From Pseudonocardia sp. ICBG1293 (GTDB taxonomy: Bacteria > Actinomycetota > Actinomycetes > Mycobacteriales > Pseudonocardiaceae): a stretch of DNA of 64,000 bases. This document shows positions 44,323 to 53,936 of this stretch, piece after piece. The stretch lies in contig NZ_JAHLEL010000022.1 of assembly GCF_020131355.1 (NCBI RefSeq), forward strand, positions 1-64,000. Direction: 5' to 3'. Within the stretch, counting starts at the first letter, position 1; each line of letters begins with the position of its first letter. The position numbers and the translations under genes were made by a program. Under the pieces are notes generated by a model. It was not told the DNA's origin, searched no databases, and was given only the letters and a program-made list of their open reading frames with translations.

Positions 44323-45096
44323 TCAGTCAGGGTGAGCGGCGATGGTCAGGGCGGTGACGTAGGGCTCGTCCAGCTCGCCGTCGGGAAACGTAGCGCGCAG
44401 GTAGCTGATCTCGTCGGTGAGGAAGCGCTCCCGCTCGTCGTCGGGCATCGCGACGACATAGGACTGAGTGGCGAGGTTCGCCACGTGCCGGTCGGGGCTT
44501 GAAGGGCGGGTCCAACGAAACGAGTGGTGCTCCGCCACGAGGCCGAACGGAGCTTCACCAAGCCGCTCACCGAGGTCGGAGCCAGCGAAAGCGTGGTAGC
44601 GGGGCGCCGCTTGTCGGAGGCGGTCCCGCTGCTCAGACACCCAGCCAACGGTGAAGTCGGGGACGTTCCACCACACAGCGAGACGCCCGCCTGGTCGCAG
44701 CACTCGCATCGCCTCGGGCACGGACCGCTCGGGGTCAGTCCAGTGCAGCGCTTGAGCGTAGGTCACCAAGTCGAACGAGTCGTCGCTGAAAGGGAGCTTG
44801 TCACCCGATGACTGCACGGTATCGACGCCGGGCAACGCCTCCCTCAGCTGGGCCAGCATGTTGTCCGCTGGGTCGACCGCCACCACCGAAGCGCAACAGG
44901 CGTGCAGCACGGCTGTCGCGATACCCGTGCCCGCTCCGATGTCTGCGGCGAACACTTCGTCGAGCGGTGTCGCGAGCGCATCGGCGATCCGCTCATACAC
45001 CTGTGCGGGGTAGATCGGGCGGTGGCCTGCGTATGCACTGGCCACCTTGTCGAATAGCTCGCTGGCACGTTCCTGCCGGGCACCATCGTCCGTCAT
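44323..45096 (-). CDS. Class I SAM-dependent methyltransferase
   Basis: 257 aa. Motif I ADIGAGTGIATAVLH, post-I acidic VVAVDPADNMLAQLRE, motif II DLVTYAQALHWTDPERSV and motif III VLRPGGRLAVWWNVP match the UbiE/Methyltransf_11 group. ATG 45096 follows AAGGAAGG. Substrate not predictable. Confidence 0.85.
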   Translation of the reverse strand: MTDDGARQERASELFDKVASAYAGHRPIYPAQVYERIADALATPLDEVFAADIGAGTGIATAVLHACCASVVAVDPADNMLAQLREALPGVDTVQSSGDKLPFSDDSFDLVTYAQALHWTDPERSVPEAMRVLRPGGRLAVWWNVPDFTVGWVSEQRDRLRQAAPRYHAFAGSDLGERLGEAPFGLVAEHHSFRWTRPSSPDRHVANLATQSYVVAMPDDERERFLTDEISYLRATFPDGELDEPYVTALTIAAHPD

Positions 45097-45239
45097 GTCC
45101 CTGCCTTCCTTCGAATGACTCATTCGACTAGTTGACGTGCTCGCTCGACGTCTGGTCGGCGACTTAACCGTGACGCTTCGCAAGTCGTTTCTCCATGCTC
45201 GCTTGCCGCCGGGTAGGCCGCGTTCGCCGTTCTGACTCA

Positions 45240-45420
45240 TCAGTATGAGGAACGGGCTCTTGGACACGGCAAGTCCCGGGCGCGCCGGATTGTCGCTTCG
45301 TCGATGTCGCCGTAGGCGGATAAGAAGCGCTCGGCGCTGCCGTCCGGAGGCAGTACCCAGGCAGCGGCGAGGTCGACTGCGGGGTCGCCGGCGACCAGCG
45401 CGGGTCGCCCACGGACGCCG
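45240..45420 (-). pseudogene. Aminoglycoside/macrolide phosphotransferase-family C-terminal fragment
   Basis: Reads GDPAVDLAAAWVLPPDGSAE, RFLSAYGDIDEATIRRARD, the post-DFG helical part of APH-like kinases. No ATP-binding or catalytic loop upstream, so it is a remnant. Confidence 0.65.
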
Positions 45421-45525
45421 GCGCGGTCAGGATGCGTGTCGGTGACCTGGCCGGCCTTCGCAGGGGCCCTCAACGACTCCACGGTGTGTACTCGAATGTG
45501 TACGCGTTCGGGTACTCTGCGCTGT

Positions 45526-45849
45526 GTGTGGGTGCCTGAGGTGTTGTCGTTTCGTGAGTTCCGTACGGCGTTGGCGGCGACGTTGAAGCGGGTGCAGGAG
45601 CCCGAGGCCGAGCCGGTGTTCGTGGGTGCTCATCGCAAGCCCGAGGCGGTGGTGATGTCGGTGGCCCGCTACGAGCAGCTCATCGGGGCTGCGCAGCGAC
45701 GGGCCGATGTCGAGGAGGCGCTCGCCTCGGTCCGGGCCGAGGGCCTGGAGCCGAGCACGGTGGGTCTGGCTCTGCTCGACGGTGTCGCCGCCGGCTCGTT
45801 GAGTACCGGCGAGGCTCGTGAGCGTGTCTTGGCCCGTTACCGCCGTTGA
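45526..45849 (+). CDS. Phd/YefM-type antitoxin
   Basis: About 107 aa from GTG 45526. N-terminal DNA-binding part VLSFREFRTALAATLKRVQE, AEPVFVGAHRKPEAVVMSVA, RYEQL is typical of Phd/YefM antitoxins; the C-terminal helices (RAEGLEPSTVGLALLDGVAA) would clamp the toxin. Overlaps the Fic gene by 4 bases, so toxin and antitoxin are coupled and probably autoregulated. Confidence 0.82.
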   Translation: MWVPEVLSFREFRTALAATLKRVQEPEAEPVFVGAHRKPEAVVMSVARYEQLIGAAQRRADVEEALASVRAEGLEPSTVGLALLDGVAAGSLSTGEARERVLARYRR

Positions 45850-46463
45850 CCGGCCCGGACCCCTACCTCGACCTCGACACCGGCGTTCTGCGGAACCGGC
45901 TGGGGATCACCGATCCGGCAGAGCTCGCCCAGGCCGAGGCCGAGCTCACCGCGCTACGCCTGATCGAGCTGCGCGAGCAGCTGCTGCCCGGGCGCTACGA
46001 CCTGGACCATCTGCAGGACTTCCACCACCACATTTTCAGCGACCTCTACGACTGGGCCGGGCAGCTGCGCACCGTGTCCATCGGCAAGGGACAGCTGTTC
46101 TGCCTGCCTCAACACCTCGAGACCTTCGCCGCCGACATCTTCGATCGCCTCCACACCCAGCACGTGCTGCGGGGGCGTGACCTCGACGGCTTCGTCACCG
46201 GCCTGGCCGAGCTACTGGGCGACATCAACGCCCTGCACCCGTTCCGGGAGGGCAACGGGCGCACCCAGCGGGCGTTCCTGGCCCAGCTCGCCCACGACGC
46301 CGGCTACGAGCTGCGCTGGACCACGATGGACCCCGCCGAGAACAACCGCGCGTCCGCGCTCTCGCTGGCCGGCGACACCACCGCCCTGCACACCATGCTC
46401 GCCCGCCTCATCAGGCCACTCCGTCAGCTACCCCAGTCACGGCCGGCATCCACCGACAGCTGA
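45846..46463 (+). CDS. Fic-family toxin (Fic/Doc AMPylase fold)
   Basis: 205 aa. The Fic motif HPFREGNGRTQR occupies about residues 131-142, with the flap region LRTVSIGKGQLFC upstream and HHHIFSDLYDWAGQLR as the first core helices. Motif residues are complete, so NMP transfer to a target protein is expected. TTG 45846 start. A frameshifted fragment of a close relative lies at 39.4 kb. Confidence 0.9.
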   Translation: MTGPDPYLDLDTGVLRNRLGITDPAELAQAEAELTALRLIELREQLLPGRYDLDHLQDFHHHIFSDLYDWAGQLRTVSIGKGQLFCLPQHLETFAADIFDRLHTQHVLRGRDLDGFVTGLAELLGDINALHPFREGNGRTQRAFLAQLAHDAGYELRWTTMDPAENNRASALSLAGDTTALHTMLARLIRPLRQLPQSRPASTDS

Positions 46464-46689
46464 GCAGCGCCTCCGCCTCGACCTCGGTCCAGCCGGGGGG
46501 CGTACTCGCTGCACGCCATCGGCCTCAGCTCGCCGACCTTCCAGGGCAACTTCGTGTGGCTCCTGCTGGGGACGGCCGCGGCGGGCTTCGTGGCGTACGC
46601 CGGACGCGACGGGGAAGCTGTTCGAGCCGCTGCTCGAGGCCAACCGGCGGTGCGCGGACACCGCCACCGGCCTGGCCGTCCTCGGCGTC
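46464..46689. other. Remnant region, no intact gene
   Basis: A plus-strand stretch at about 46493-46612 reads YSLHAIGLSSPTFQGNFVWL, LLGTAAAGFVAYAGRDG, with membrane-helix character, and may be a fragment of a lost gene. No family recognised. Confidence 0.35.
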
Positions 46690-46970
46690 GACCCGAGAAG
46701 CTGCACGCCGCCAAGGGCTACGGCTACCCCTGCTGCCGGCGCTACCTGCACCGGCGCGGGATCGAGGACAAGGCCAAGCTCGGGCGCCACCGCTAGGTCG
46801 TGGAACGCACCGTGTCCTGGCTGCTCCGCTTCAAGCGCCTCGGTCTGCGTCACGACCGCACCGAAGCCACCCTGCGCCCGCTGTTGCTGCTCGCCGTGTC
46901 GTTCATCAACCTCCGTCGCCTCGTGATGCACAGCGAGGACCGGCCTGCGTCCCGGTCCGCGTCAGGCTAG
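46690..46970 (+). pseudogene. IS5-family transposase C-terminal remnant
   Basis: Reads KLHAAKGYGYPCCRRYLHRR, GIEDKAKLGRHR, an in-frame TAG at 46795-46797 where the family has Trp, then VVERTVSWLLRFKRLGLRHD, RTEATLRPLLLLAVSFINLR. The N-terminal half is missing. Confidence 0.85.
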
Positions 46971-47030
46971 CCACTCCTCCAGCCGGTCGACCGATCCGGC
47001 GCTCGGGTACGAACTGCGACCTTCGCTGCC

Positions 47031-48464
47031 GTGCCTCACCGACCGCTCCTGCTGGTTCTCCCGGTCCTGCTGCTCCTACTGACCATGCCGTCTGCTGCGG
47101 CAGCCTCCCCGCCCGTGGCCGCCATCGCGGCTCAGGTCGATGCGGAGGCCGCACACAGCGGTCTGCCGGGATTCGCCGTCACGGTGACGCGCGGCACCTC
47201 GCTGCTCTGTGCCGGCGGCCGCGGCGTCGATCATGCTGGCGCACCGATGACCGCTACGACCCCGCTTAGCCTGGCGTCACTGAGCAAGTCGTTTACCGCT
47301 GTCGCCGCCGTGCGCCTCGCCGCCCGGGGCGAGATCGCCCTCGACCGCCCCGTCGTGGCCCAGCTGGCGGAGTTCGACACGGCAGACCCGCGCGGCGCGC
47401 TCATCACGCCGCGCCATCTGCTCACCCAGACTTCCGGTCTCACCGATGCGACCGCTCACGCCGAGGCCATCGACAATGCGTGGGACCCGGCCGGTGCGGT
47501 CGCGCGCTTGCACAGCGCGACCCTTGCGGCCGGTCCTGGTGCTCGGTTCGCCTACACCAACGCCAACTACGAGGTCATTGCGCGCTTGCTGGAGGTGGCC
47601 GGCGGTGCGCCGTTCGCCGAGATCTTGCGGCGGGAAGTCTTCGCGCCGCTGGGCATGGTCGACACCCGCGTGGGGGCGCGTACCGACACCCAGCCCGGGG
47701 CGGTGTCCGTGCTGGGGGTGTGGGCGCCCCGCACTTGGCCGGCCTCGCTGCTGTCCTCGGGAGGCGCCGCAGGGGTCGTGTCCACCGCTCGCGATATGGG
47801 CCGATGGTTCGGCTTTCAGAACGGTGACGGCGCTCCGCTACTGTCCGCGCGCGACCTCACCTCGATGCACGTCCCCGGCGACCCTCGACGGACCTACGCC
47901 ATGGGCTGGATCGTCGACGACGCCACCGCCGACCATCCAGTGCTCGGACACACCGGCAGCATGCTGACCCGCAGCTCGGCGCAGATCATTGATCCCCGCA
48001 CCGGCATCGGGGTCGCGGTGGCCACCGAAAGCGCGTCGATGTCGGACGACACCTACGAGATGGCCCGACGGCTCTATGCCACGGCTGCCGGCGCGCCCGT
48101 CGACCCGCCGCCGCCCGTGCGGCAGATCGTCGACGGAGTCCTGGCCGGAGCCTCCTTGCTCGCAGCGATACTGGGCGCGCTCGGCGTCGCCCGAGCACGC
48201 CGATGGTCCGAGCGGCGAGCCTCGTCCCGACGGTGGACCGTGGTGCTGCGCCTACTCCCCTCGGCAGCCGCCCTCGCCGTGATGCTGGGTCTGCCCTGGA
48301 TCGGCGGCGTGCTGTTCGGCCGAACGCTGACCTGGGCGGTGCTGTTTACCTTCCTGGCGTCGGTCACGACCCTCGTGGTCGTAGCGGGTACTGCGGGGGC
48401 GGTGACGCTGGTTGCTCGCGTCGCGGCGCTGCGCCGGATCGCTCGGCTAGGCTCCGGTTCGTGA
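47031..48464 (+). CDS. Secreted/membrane serine hydrolase (class C beta-lactamase / D-Ala-D-Ala peptidase fold)
   Basis: 477 aa. Signal peptide (residues 1-25), then a penicillin-recognising fold: catalytic SxxK in ASLSKSFTAVAA (Ser near 85), YxN in FAYTNANYEV, and HTG in VLGHTGSMLTR. C-terminal ~110 residues hold three membrane helices, anchoring the enzyme with the catalytic domain outside. First gene of an operon with a histidine kinase and response regulator (4-base overlaps), so it may process the wall and report to, or be controlled by, that system. Confidence 0.88.
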   Translation: MPHRPLLLVLPVLLLLLTMPSAAAASPPVAAIAAQVDAEAAHSGLPGFAVTVTRGTSLLCAGGRGVDHAGAPMTATTPLSLASLSKSFTAVAAVRLAARGEIALDRPVVAQLAEFDTADPRGALITPRHLLTQTSGLTDATAHAEAIDNAWDPAGAVARLHSATLAAGPGARFAYTNANYEVIARLLEVAGGAPFAEILRREVFAPLGMVDTRVGARTDTQPGAVSVLGVWAPRTWPASLLSSGGAAGVVSTARDMGRWFGFQNGDGAPLLSARDLTSMHVPGDPRRTYAMGWIVDDATADHPVLGHTGSMLTRSSAQIIDPRTGIGVAVATESASMSDDTYEMARRLYATAAGAPVDPPPPVRQIVDGVLAGASLLAAILGALGVARARRWSERRASSRRWTVVLRLLPSAAALAVMLGLPWIGGVLFGRTLTWAVLFTFLASVTTLVVVAGTAGAVTLVARVAALRRIARLGSGS

Positions 48465-49414
48465 GGGCGCTTCGTGTGGCCGGGCACGCAGTGCTCGTCC
48501 TCGCGGGGCTGGTCGCCGGGCTGGGCCTCGACGGGGGCCTGCAACCGTGGTCAGGTCCGCTGTACGTCGTGCTGATTGTCGCCGCGGCGGCCATCGGCCG
48601 TTACCGCCCCGTCCGCGGTGCCGCGTGGGCGCTGCTGCCCGGCGGGGCCCTCATGGTCGTGGTCGCCGTTCTCGATGTGTGGGAGGCGGTGTCCGCGGTC
48701 GTGGTCGCGGGGTTGACGGTGGCTTTGCCGTGGTCGTTGGCTCAGGCGCGGCGCCAGCAGGTCGAGCTGCTCGCGACCGAGCGGGCGCGCAGCGAAGCTC
48801 TGATCGCCGAGCGGAGCGCTGTCGCCGAACAGGCACGCCTGGCCGAGCGCTCACGGCTCGCCGCCGACATCCACCACACCCTCGGTCATGAACTCGCACT
48901 GCTCGGAGTGCGCGCCGGCGCCCTGGAGCTCAGCGGCGATTCATCCTCCCAGCGCGACGCCGCGGCCGCCCTCCGCGCCTCCGCCGCTGCCGCCACGGAC
49001 CACCTGCGCCGCGCCCTCGACCTGCTCGAACCCGCTTGCCCGCCCACCTCCGTCGACGCCGTAGTGGAGCGGGCCCGACGTGCTGGACTGGAGGTCGAGC
49101 TCACGCGCGTCACCGCCGACACCCTGGACACCGAGGACCTGCCGGAGCCGTTGGCCCGCCTCGCCGAACACGTCGTCCGAGAAGGCATCGCCAACGCCGC
49201 CCGCCACGCCAACGGCGCGCTGATCACCGTCTACTACACCGTTGAGCCGGCCGGGCTCGTCCTCCGCGTCGTGAACGGAACCGGTCGGGCAGGTGAGCCC
49301 GGCACCGGGCGTGGACTCGCCCAGCTGCGCCAGCAGGCCCGCGCCCTCGGTGCACAGGTGCACGCCGGACCAGCCGGCGACGGCTGGATCACCGAGCTCC
49401 GGGCCCCGCGTTGA
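48461..49414 (+). CDS. Sensor histidine kinase (HisKA_3 / NarL-type)
   Basis: 317 aa. Four membrane helices in the first ~110 residues with almost no extracellular domain, then a coiled coil and dimerisation helix RLAADIHHTLGHELALLGVR carrying the phospho-His, and an HATPase domain with EGIANAARHANGALITVYY (N-box) and GEPGTGRGLAQLRQQARALG (G-box). GTG 48461 overlaps the hydrolase stop. Senses a signal in or near the membrane. Confidence 0.9.
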   Translation: MRALRVAGHAVLVLAGLVAGLGLDGGLQPWSGPLYVVLIVAAAAIGRYRPVRGAAWALLPGGALMVVVAVLDVWEAVSAVVVAGLTVALPWSLAQARRQQVELLATERARSEALIAERSAVAEQARLAERSRLAADIHHTLGHELALLGVRAGALELSGDSSSQRDAAAALRASAAAATDHLRRALDLLEPACPPTSVDAVVERARRAGLEVELTRVTADTLDTEDLPEPLARLAEHVVREGIANAARHANGALITVYYTVEPAGLVLRVVNGTGRAGEPGTGRGLAQLRQQARALGAQVHAGPAGDGWITELRAPR

Positions 49415-50082
49415 TCCGCGTCCTGCTCGCCGATGACGAAGCACTCATCCGAGCCGGTCTGCGCAGCATCCTCGAGACCGATGACGACATCACCGTTGTG
49501 GCCGAAGCGTCCAACAGCCGCGAGGCCATCACTCTCACCGAGGCACACAGACCTGACGTTGTATTGCTCGACGTTCGGATGCCCGGTCCGACACCCGCCG
49601 GGGACGGTCTCGACACGATCGAGCACCTGCGCCGCCACCAGCCCGGTATCGCGGTCACCGTGCTCACCACCTTCGACGAGGACGAGTACGTCGCCCGTGC
49701 CGTCCGCGCCGGAGCCGCCGGCTTCCTGCTCAAGGCCGCCGACCCGCGAGAGCTGCTCGCCGCGATCCGCGCCACTGCCGACGGCGATGGCTACCTCTCC
49801 CCACGAATCACCGCACGCGTCCTGCGCCGGCTCCAGAGCCGGCCCGACGAGGACAGCGACAGTGAACGCGTCCGAGCCCGAAAGCTCGTTGCCACCCTCA
49901 CCGACCGCGAGCGCGACGTGCTGGCCCTGCTCGCCCGAGGCCTGTCCAACCACGAGATCGGCCGCGAACTCTTTGTCTCGGAAGGCACCGTGAAGGCACA
50001 TCTCAGCGCCCTGCTGGCCCGGCTCGGTGTGGACAACCGGGTCCGCGCCGCCGTCATCTGGACAGCCGCAAGCCAGCAATGA
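49411..50082 (+). CDS. NarL/FixJ-type response regulator
   Basis: 223 aa. Receiver: IRVLLADDEALIRAGLRSIL, phospho-Asp in DVVLLDVRMPG (residue about 54), T in VLTTFDEDEY, K in AGFLLKAADP. Output: LuxR HTH LTDRERDVLALLARGLSNHE, VSEGTVKAHLSALLARLG. TTG 49411 overlaps the kinase stop. A hairpin CTCAGA/TCTGAG at 50113-50127 may end the operon. Confidence 0.93.
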   Translation: MIRVLLADDEALIRAGLRSILETDDDITVVAEASNSREAITLTEAHRPDVVLLDVRMPGPTPAGDGLDTIEHLRRHQPGIAVTVLTTFDEDEYVARAVRAGAAGFLLKAADPRELLAAIRATADGDGYLSPRITARVLRRLQSRPDEDSDSERVRARKLVATLTDRERDVLALLARGLSNHEIGRELFVSEGTVKAHLSALLARLGVDNRVRAAVIWTAASQQ

Positions 50083-50138
50083 ACACCAAAAGTCACAGAC
50101 CCGCAGCGACACCTCAGAGGTTCTGAGACCAGACCTAA

Positions 50139-50259
50139 GAGGTCGTTTCAGAACGACTTGTCGAGTTTCCATTGACCCCTCGACGACAGATCAAACGGCA
50201 GGTCAGATAGCCGCTTGTCGTCTACAACAGACACGTCGACCTCGTTCTGAAATGACCTC
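50139..50259 (+). mobile_element. 121-bp MITE, copy 5
   Basis: Forward orientation, flanked by TAA (50136-50138, 50260-50262). Intergenic, between the response regulator and the GHKL gene. Confidence 0.93.
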
Positions 50260-50271
50260 TAAGGGAGCCCT

Positions 50272-50967
50272 TCAATCTGACCCCTCGGGCAACGGTGAAC
50301 TCGGATCCCCAGCCGGAGTCCGTTGGTCCCGGAGCTCAACGGTGAGCGGCAGCAATCTTTCGAGGCGATACCCGAGGTCGGTCGCGGTGCTGGCGATGCC
50401 AGGCAGATCGGGGCGAGGCCTGAAAGTCACAGTGGTGCCTGTCGTCCCATCGGTTGGTGCGGGACTCAGGTCCTGGACGGGCAGGTCGTGCTCGTAGCGT
50501 TGGGTCCAGGCACCGTCATGGCGGCGGTTGGTGTGAACGAGGACGTCGCTGGAGCCTGCGACGACGGACATGCCCCGGCGCGGGAAGCCGTCGAGGAGAA
50601 GCTCGGCGGTGGGGTCGTCGAAGAACCGAACGTCTCGGGTGGCCATAACGGGTTTGCGCACGAGGCGGCCGGTGTGATTAGTGCGTGTGTCGGTACCGCG
50701 CCCGTTGTCTGTGACGTCGATGGTGCCGTCGGCGTGCAGCGTGACGGTGGCGTGCCCGGTCCCCTTACTGGACGCTTCGTCCCGAGCGTAGGCGAGGACT
50801 TCGAGGAGGAGGTGCCAGACCGAGCGCGCGAAGGTAGACGGGTCAGCCTGGATGCGTCGAATGTGCTCGAGGTCGAGCGTGCGGGTCCACTCGTGCGTGG
50901 TCACGGCCCAGTTCTCGGGATGGCTTTGCACCCGAGCCAGGATGACAGCGGCGTTCTCCGGTGTCAT
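50272..50967 (-). CDS. Stand-alone GyrB-like GHKL ATPase-domain protein
   Basis: 231 aa resembling only the N-terminal ATPase domain of gyrase/topo IV B subunits: WHLLLEVLAYARDEASSKGT, VTLHADGTIDVTDNGRGTDT (Bergerat DxGxG), VMATRDVRFFDD and RRGMSVVAGSS (lid glycine-like). No transducer or TOPRIM domain. The usual Asn of the N-box appears replaced in LLLEVLAYARDE, so ATP binding needs proof. Role unknown; similar short proteins occur in actinobacteria. Confidence 0.7.
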   Translation of the reverse strand: MTPENAAVILARVQSHPENWAVTTHEWTRTLDLEHIRRIQADPSTFARSVWHLLLEVLAYARDEASSKGTGHATVTLHADGTIDVTDNGRGTDTRTNHTGRLVRKPVMATRDVRFFDDPTAELLLDGFPRRGMSVVAGSSDVLVHTNRRHDGAWTQRYEHDLPVQDLSPAPTDGTTGTTVTFRPRPDLPGIASTATDLGYRLERLLPLTVELRDQRTPAGDPSSPLPEGSD

Positions 50968-51223
50968 TCGCTGTGACCTGCGGTCCGGTGCCCGAGGGGC
51001 AGCGAGTGCCCGCTCTAGGCCCGCCCGGATCGGGGATCGGCTGCGGGACCTACAGATCGACTGTCATAATCTTTGTTATCGGCTTACTGCTTCCGACTCC
51101 GCACGTGTAGCCCGCCGGTCGGCCAGGAGCGAGCGAGCCGCTACCGAGGCTGACACTCACCTCGAGGATGCAGACGACCTCGTCGGCCACGATCTGACGC
51201 ATCCCTGGTGATGCCGTCATCGT
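50968..51223. other. Intergenic spacer
   Basis: About 255 bases upstream of the GHKL gene and downstream of the AAA ATPase. No gene, tRNA or clear terminator found. Confidence 0.4.
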
Positions 51224-53936
51224 TCAGGCTGCGTTGTAGGCAGCCCGCGCTGCCTTGGCTTTCTCCCAATCCTCCTGGACATCTCCGACGGTCGGTTTGG
51301 TGCTCATGTACTCGACCGCGTGAGAGTGCCCGGTCATGCGCTCGCACGCGCGGTCGAAGAGAGGCTCGATGATCGCGATCGCGTCATCAAGGCGGGAACT
51401 GTCGATCTTGGACAAGCGCGTCATCATGATATTCTTGCGGTAACGCTGCGTGACGTTTTGCAGCAGCTCCTGCTCTACGAAAGCCTCGCACCAGGCGCGG
51501 ATCAGGTCGTATGTCTCCTTGATGAGCGCATCTTGAACTACAGGTTCGGCACTGAGCATCTCCTGCAGTTTGACGTTGATCCGCTTCGCGAGGTCAGCGG
51601 GCGTGTCCAACCTCGGCTCGACGTCCGCCGCCAGGATTCCCTTGGTCTCGCCGCCATCGCGGACCTCGTAGATGCGTGTTCGGAGTTTCTTGTTCTGCCG
51701 AGCCGCGATGAGCGCCGACGCGAACATAATGTTGTGAGTCAAGACAACGACCTGGTGCGTCTCGGCAAGGTTCTGGATACGAGCCGCGACCTCGTCGAGC
51801 CGACGATAGTCGAGACTCGTCACTGGGTCGTCGAAGATCAACGGCGCTTTCGTCCCCCGCATCCGGCTTTCGGCGAGGAAGTCCGCCAACGCCAAGACCT
51901 TCTGCTCACCTTCTGAGAGCACAGCGGACGGCTTGTAGGACGCGACCGCCTTCTTACGTTGAGCCTGCCCGCTCCTACCTTGGAATCGGAGCGCGACCTG
52001 TGGCGCGCGCAGGCGGGCGCACTCTTCGACGAAGAGCGTCTCGAAGTTCTTGTTCACGAGATCCTCGCTCGCGAGTTTCGACTGCACCGTGAGCTGCTTC
52101 GATGCACCGCTCGATATGACACGAGAGAGCTTCTCGAGTTGCTGAGCTCGTCGCGCGCGTCGCACATACTCGCGGGCGGCGGCAAGGTTTCGGTTCAGCT
52201 CGATGCGCGCGACGAGCTCCGAGACGGCCCTCTGCTTCTCGGCGAGCGCGGTAGCAGCGTTGGCCTTGTCGTCCGCCATCTGCCGCACGGCGACACTCAG
52301 AGTCTCCAGTTCTGTTGACACGGCGATAGCAACCCCACGTGCATCCTCGCGGAGCGTGCCCTGATTGATTGGCTGTCCGTCAGCGGTGTCCTGCGCGATG
52401 ACACGCATCGCCCCGAGAACCTCACACGCTTGGTGTGCCCATGCAGGAGGTATCTCGCGGTCCTGCTGCTCCGAGGCGAACTCGATCGCGCGGGTGAGTT
52501 CTGCTTCGTTGACGGTGAACTTCGAAGCCGCCAGCGTGGCGTTCGCATCTTGCACCTGACGGATGAGCGTCTCGTCCAGGAACGTGCGGTAGCGAGTGAG
52601 CAGGTTTAGAGGTCATTTCAGAACGAGGTCGACGTGTCTGTTGTAGACGACAAGCGGCTATCTGACCTGCCGTTTGATCTGTCGTCGAGGGGTCAATGGA
52701 AACTCGACAAGTCGTTCTGAAACGACCTCTTAGAGCCGTCGGACTGAGTTCCTGCATGCAGTACAAGCAGGAGTCGCCGGTGGCCGGGTAGTGCTCACGG
52801 CCAAGGTGCTGTCGATACGAGTCGCCGGCAACGATGAAATCTTGCCACTCTTCATCCGGAGTTCCTGGCAGTTCGTCCTGGCTGAAGAGCTGTTCCCGTG
52901 CCTCCGCTCTCCGCTGCTCGGCCTGTCCAAGCTTGGATCGCGCCATCTCATAGGCGGCCGCGTTGAATTTCTGCGCGGCGTTGAGGATGCCGAGCAAGCG
53001 TGTGAGTTGCCGCTCCGTCTCCTGAGAACTAGAGAGGATCGCGTCGAGAGAGTTCGAGCGCAGCGCGGCGACCTCGCCTTCCAGCCGTTCGCGGTCGGAC
53101 TCCGCGTCATCGGGCAGCGTTGCGAGGGCGTCAAGTTCCGCAAGGTCGGTGGCGGCACCGAGCGTCTCGATCACGGGGTACACCTTCGTGCCGCGTGCGA
53201 ACCGTGAGAGTAACGGGTTGCTCCCTGGCGCGAGGGTGCTCACCTCCGATGCAATCCGCTGCTGCACTCCTTGTATGCCCGTGGCGACGTGAGCAAACAG
53301 CGCGAGTTCCGCGGGCGTGTAGACATAGCCCAGGTCGCTGTCGACATGCAGGGAGACCGCACTGGCGTCGAATACACTGATGCGAGTAAACGGTGTCAGG
53401 CCAGCTTCATCGCGCCATCGAACCGACGACTCAGTGCCGGACAGACGATAGGTGATGTCTGCGCTGGGAGATGACGGAGTGTCGAGATACACGGCGTGTG
53501 CGTTCGGCAAGATATCCTCGGCCGTGCGCACGGCCGATATCCGCTTCAGGATTCGCGCATACCCGGTTTTCCCTGATCCGTTCTGCCCGAACAGCACCGT
53601 CAGCTCCGAATCAAAACCGAGTTCCTGGTCCGCAGCGAGTGCGTTGACACCTTCGATGCTTGCCAGACTGACCAGTTCGAGCGTGTCCTCCTCCGCTGCA
53701 TCTACCGCCACCAGCTCGAGCTTGGGGATGTCGGGGGCGTCACTGTCACCGAGACCCTTCTCGGCGAGGAAGGTGGCATACGCGGCGTTCAGCAGGGGGT
53801 CACTTGGGGCCTGCCGGGAGAGAATAGTTTCAGCGGTGAGCTCACGCACCCACGCGTCCTGCCCGTTCGCCCATTCCACCAGCAGGCGTCGGGGCGTCGC
53901 ATCTCCCAAGTTGACCGAGACCTCATCGGCGGTCAC
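51224..53936 (-). pseudogene. AAA_13-type ATPase with central CxxC (RloC/PrrC-like architecture), split by MITE copy 6
   Basis: Restored protein about 862 aa. N-terminal Walker A LFGQNGSGKTGYARILKRI; long central coiled coil interrupted by SCLYCMQELSP, a CxxC that could form a zinc hook; signature VLSEGEQKVLALADFLAES; Walker B KAPLIFDDPVTSLDYRR; H-loop VVVLTHNIMFAS. Overall layout matches PF13166 proteins such as the anticodon nucleases PrrC and RloC, which act in phage defence. A C-terminal RACERMTGHSHAVEY contains R, E and H, but I cannot assign them as the nuclease triad. The 124-bp insertion (MITE plus duplication) frameshifts the gene right after the CxxC. Confidence 0.8.
52609..52729 (-). 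mobile_element. 121-bp MITE, copy 6
   Basis: Reverse orientation, flanked by TTA (52606-52608, 52730-52732). Inserted in the AAA_13 ATPase gene. Confidence 0.93.

Noticed and set aside
51320..51916. 198-aa plus-strand ORF
   Set aside because: Antisense of the AAA_13 ATPase gene, whose motifs are clear.
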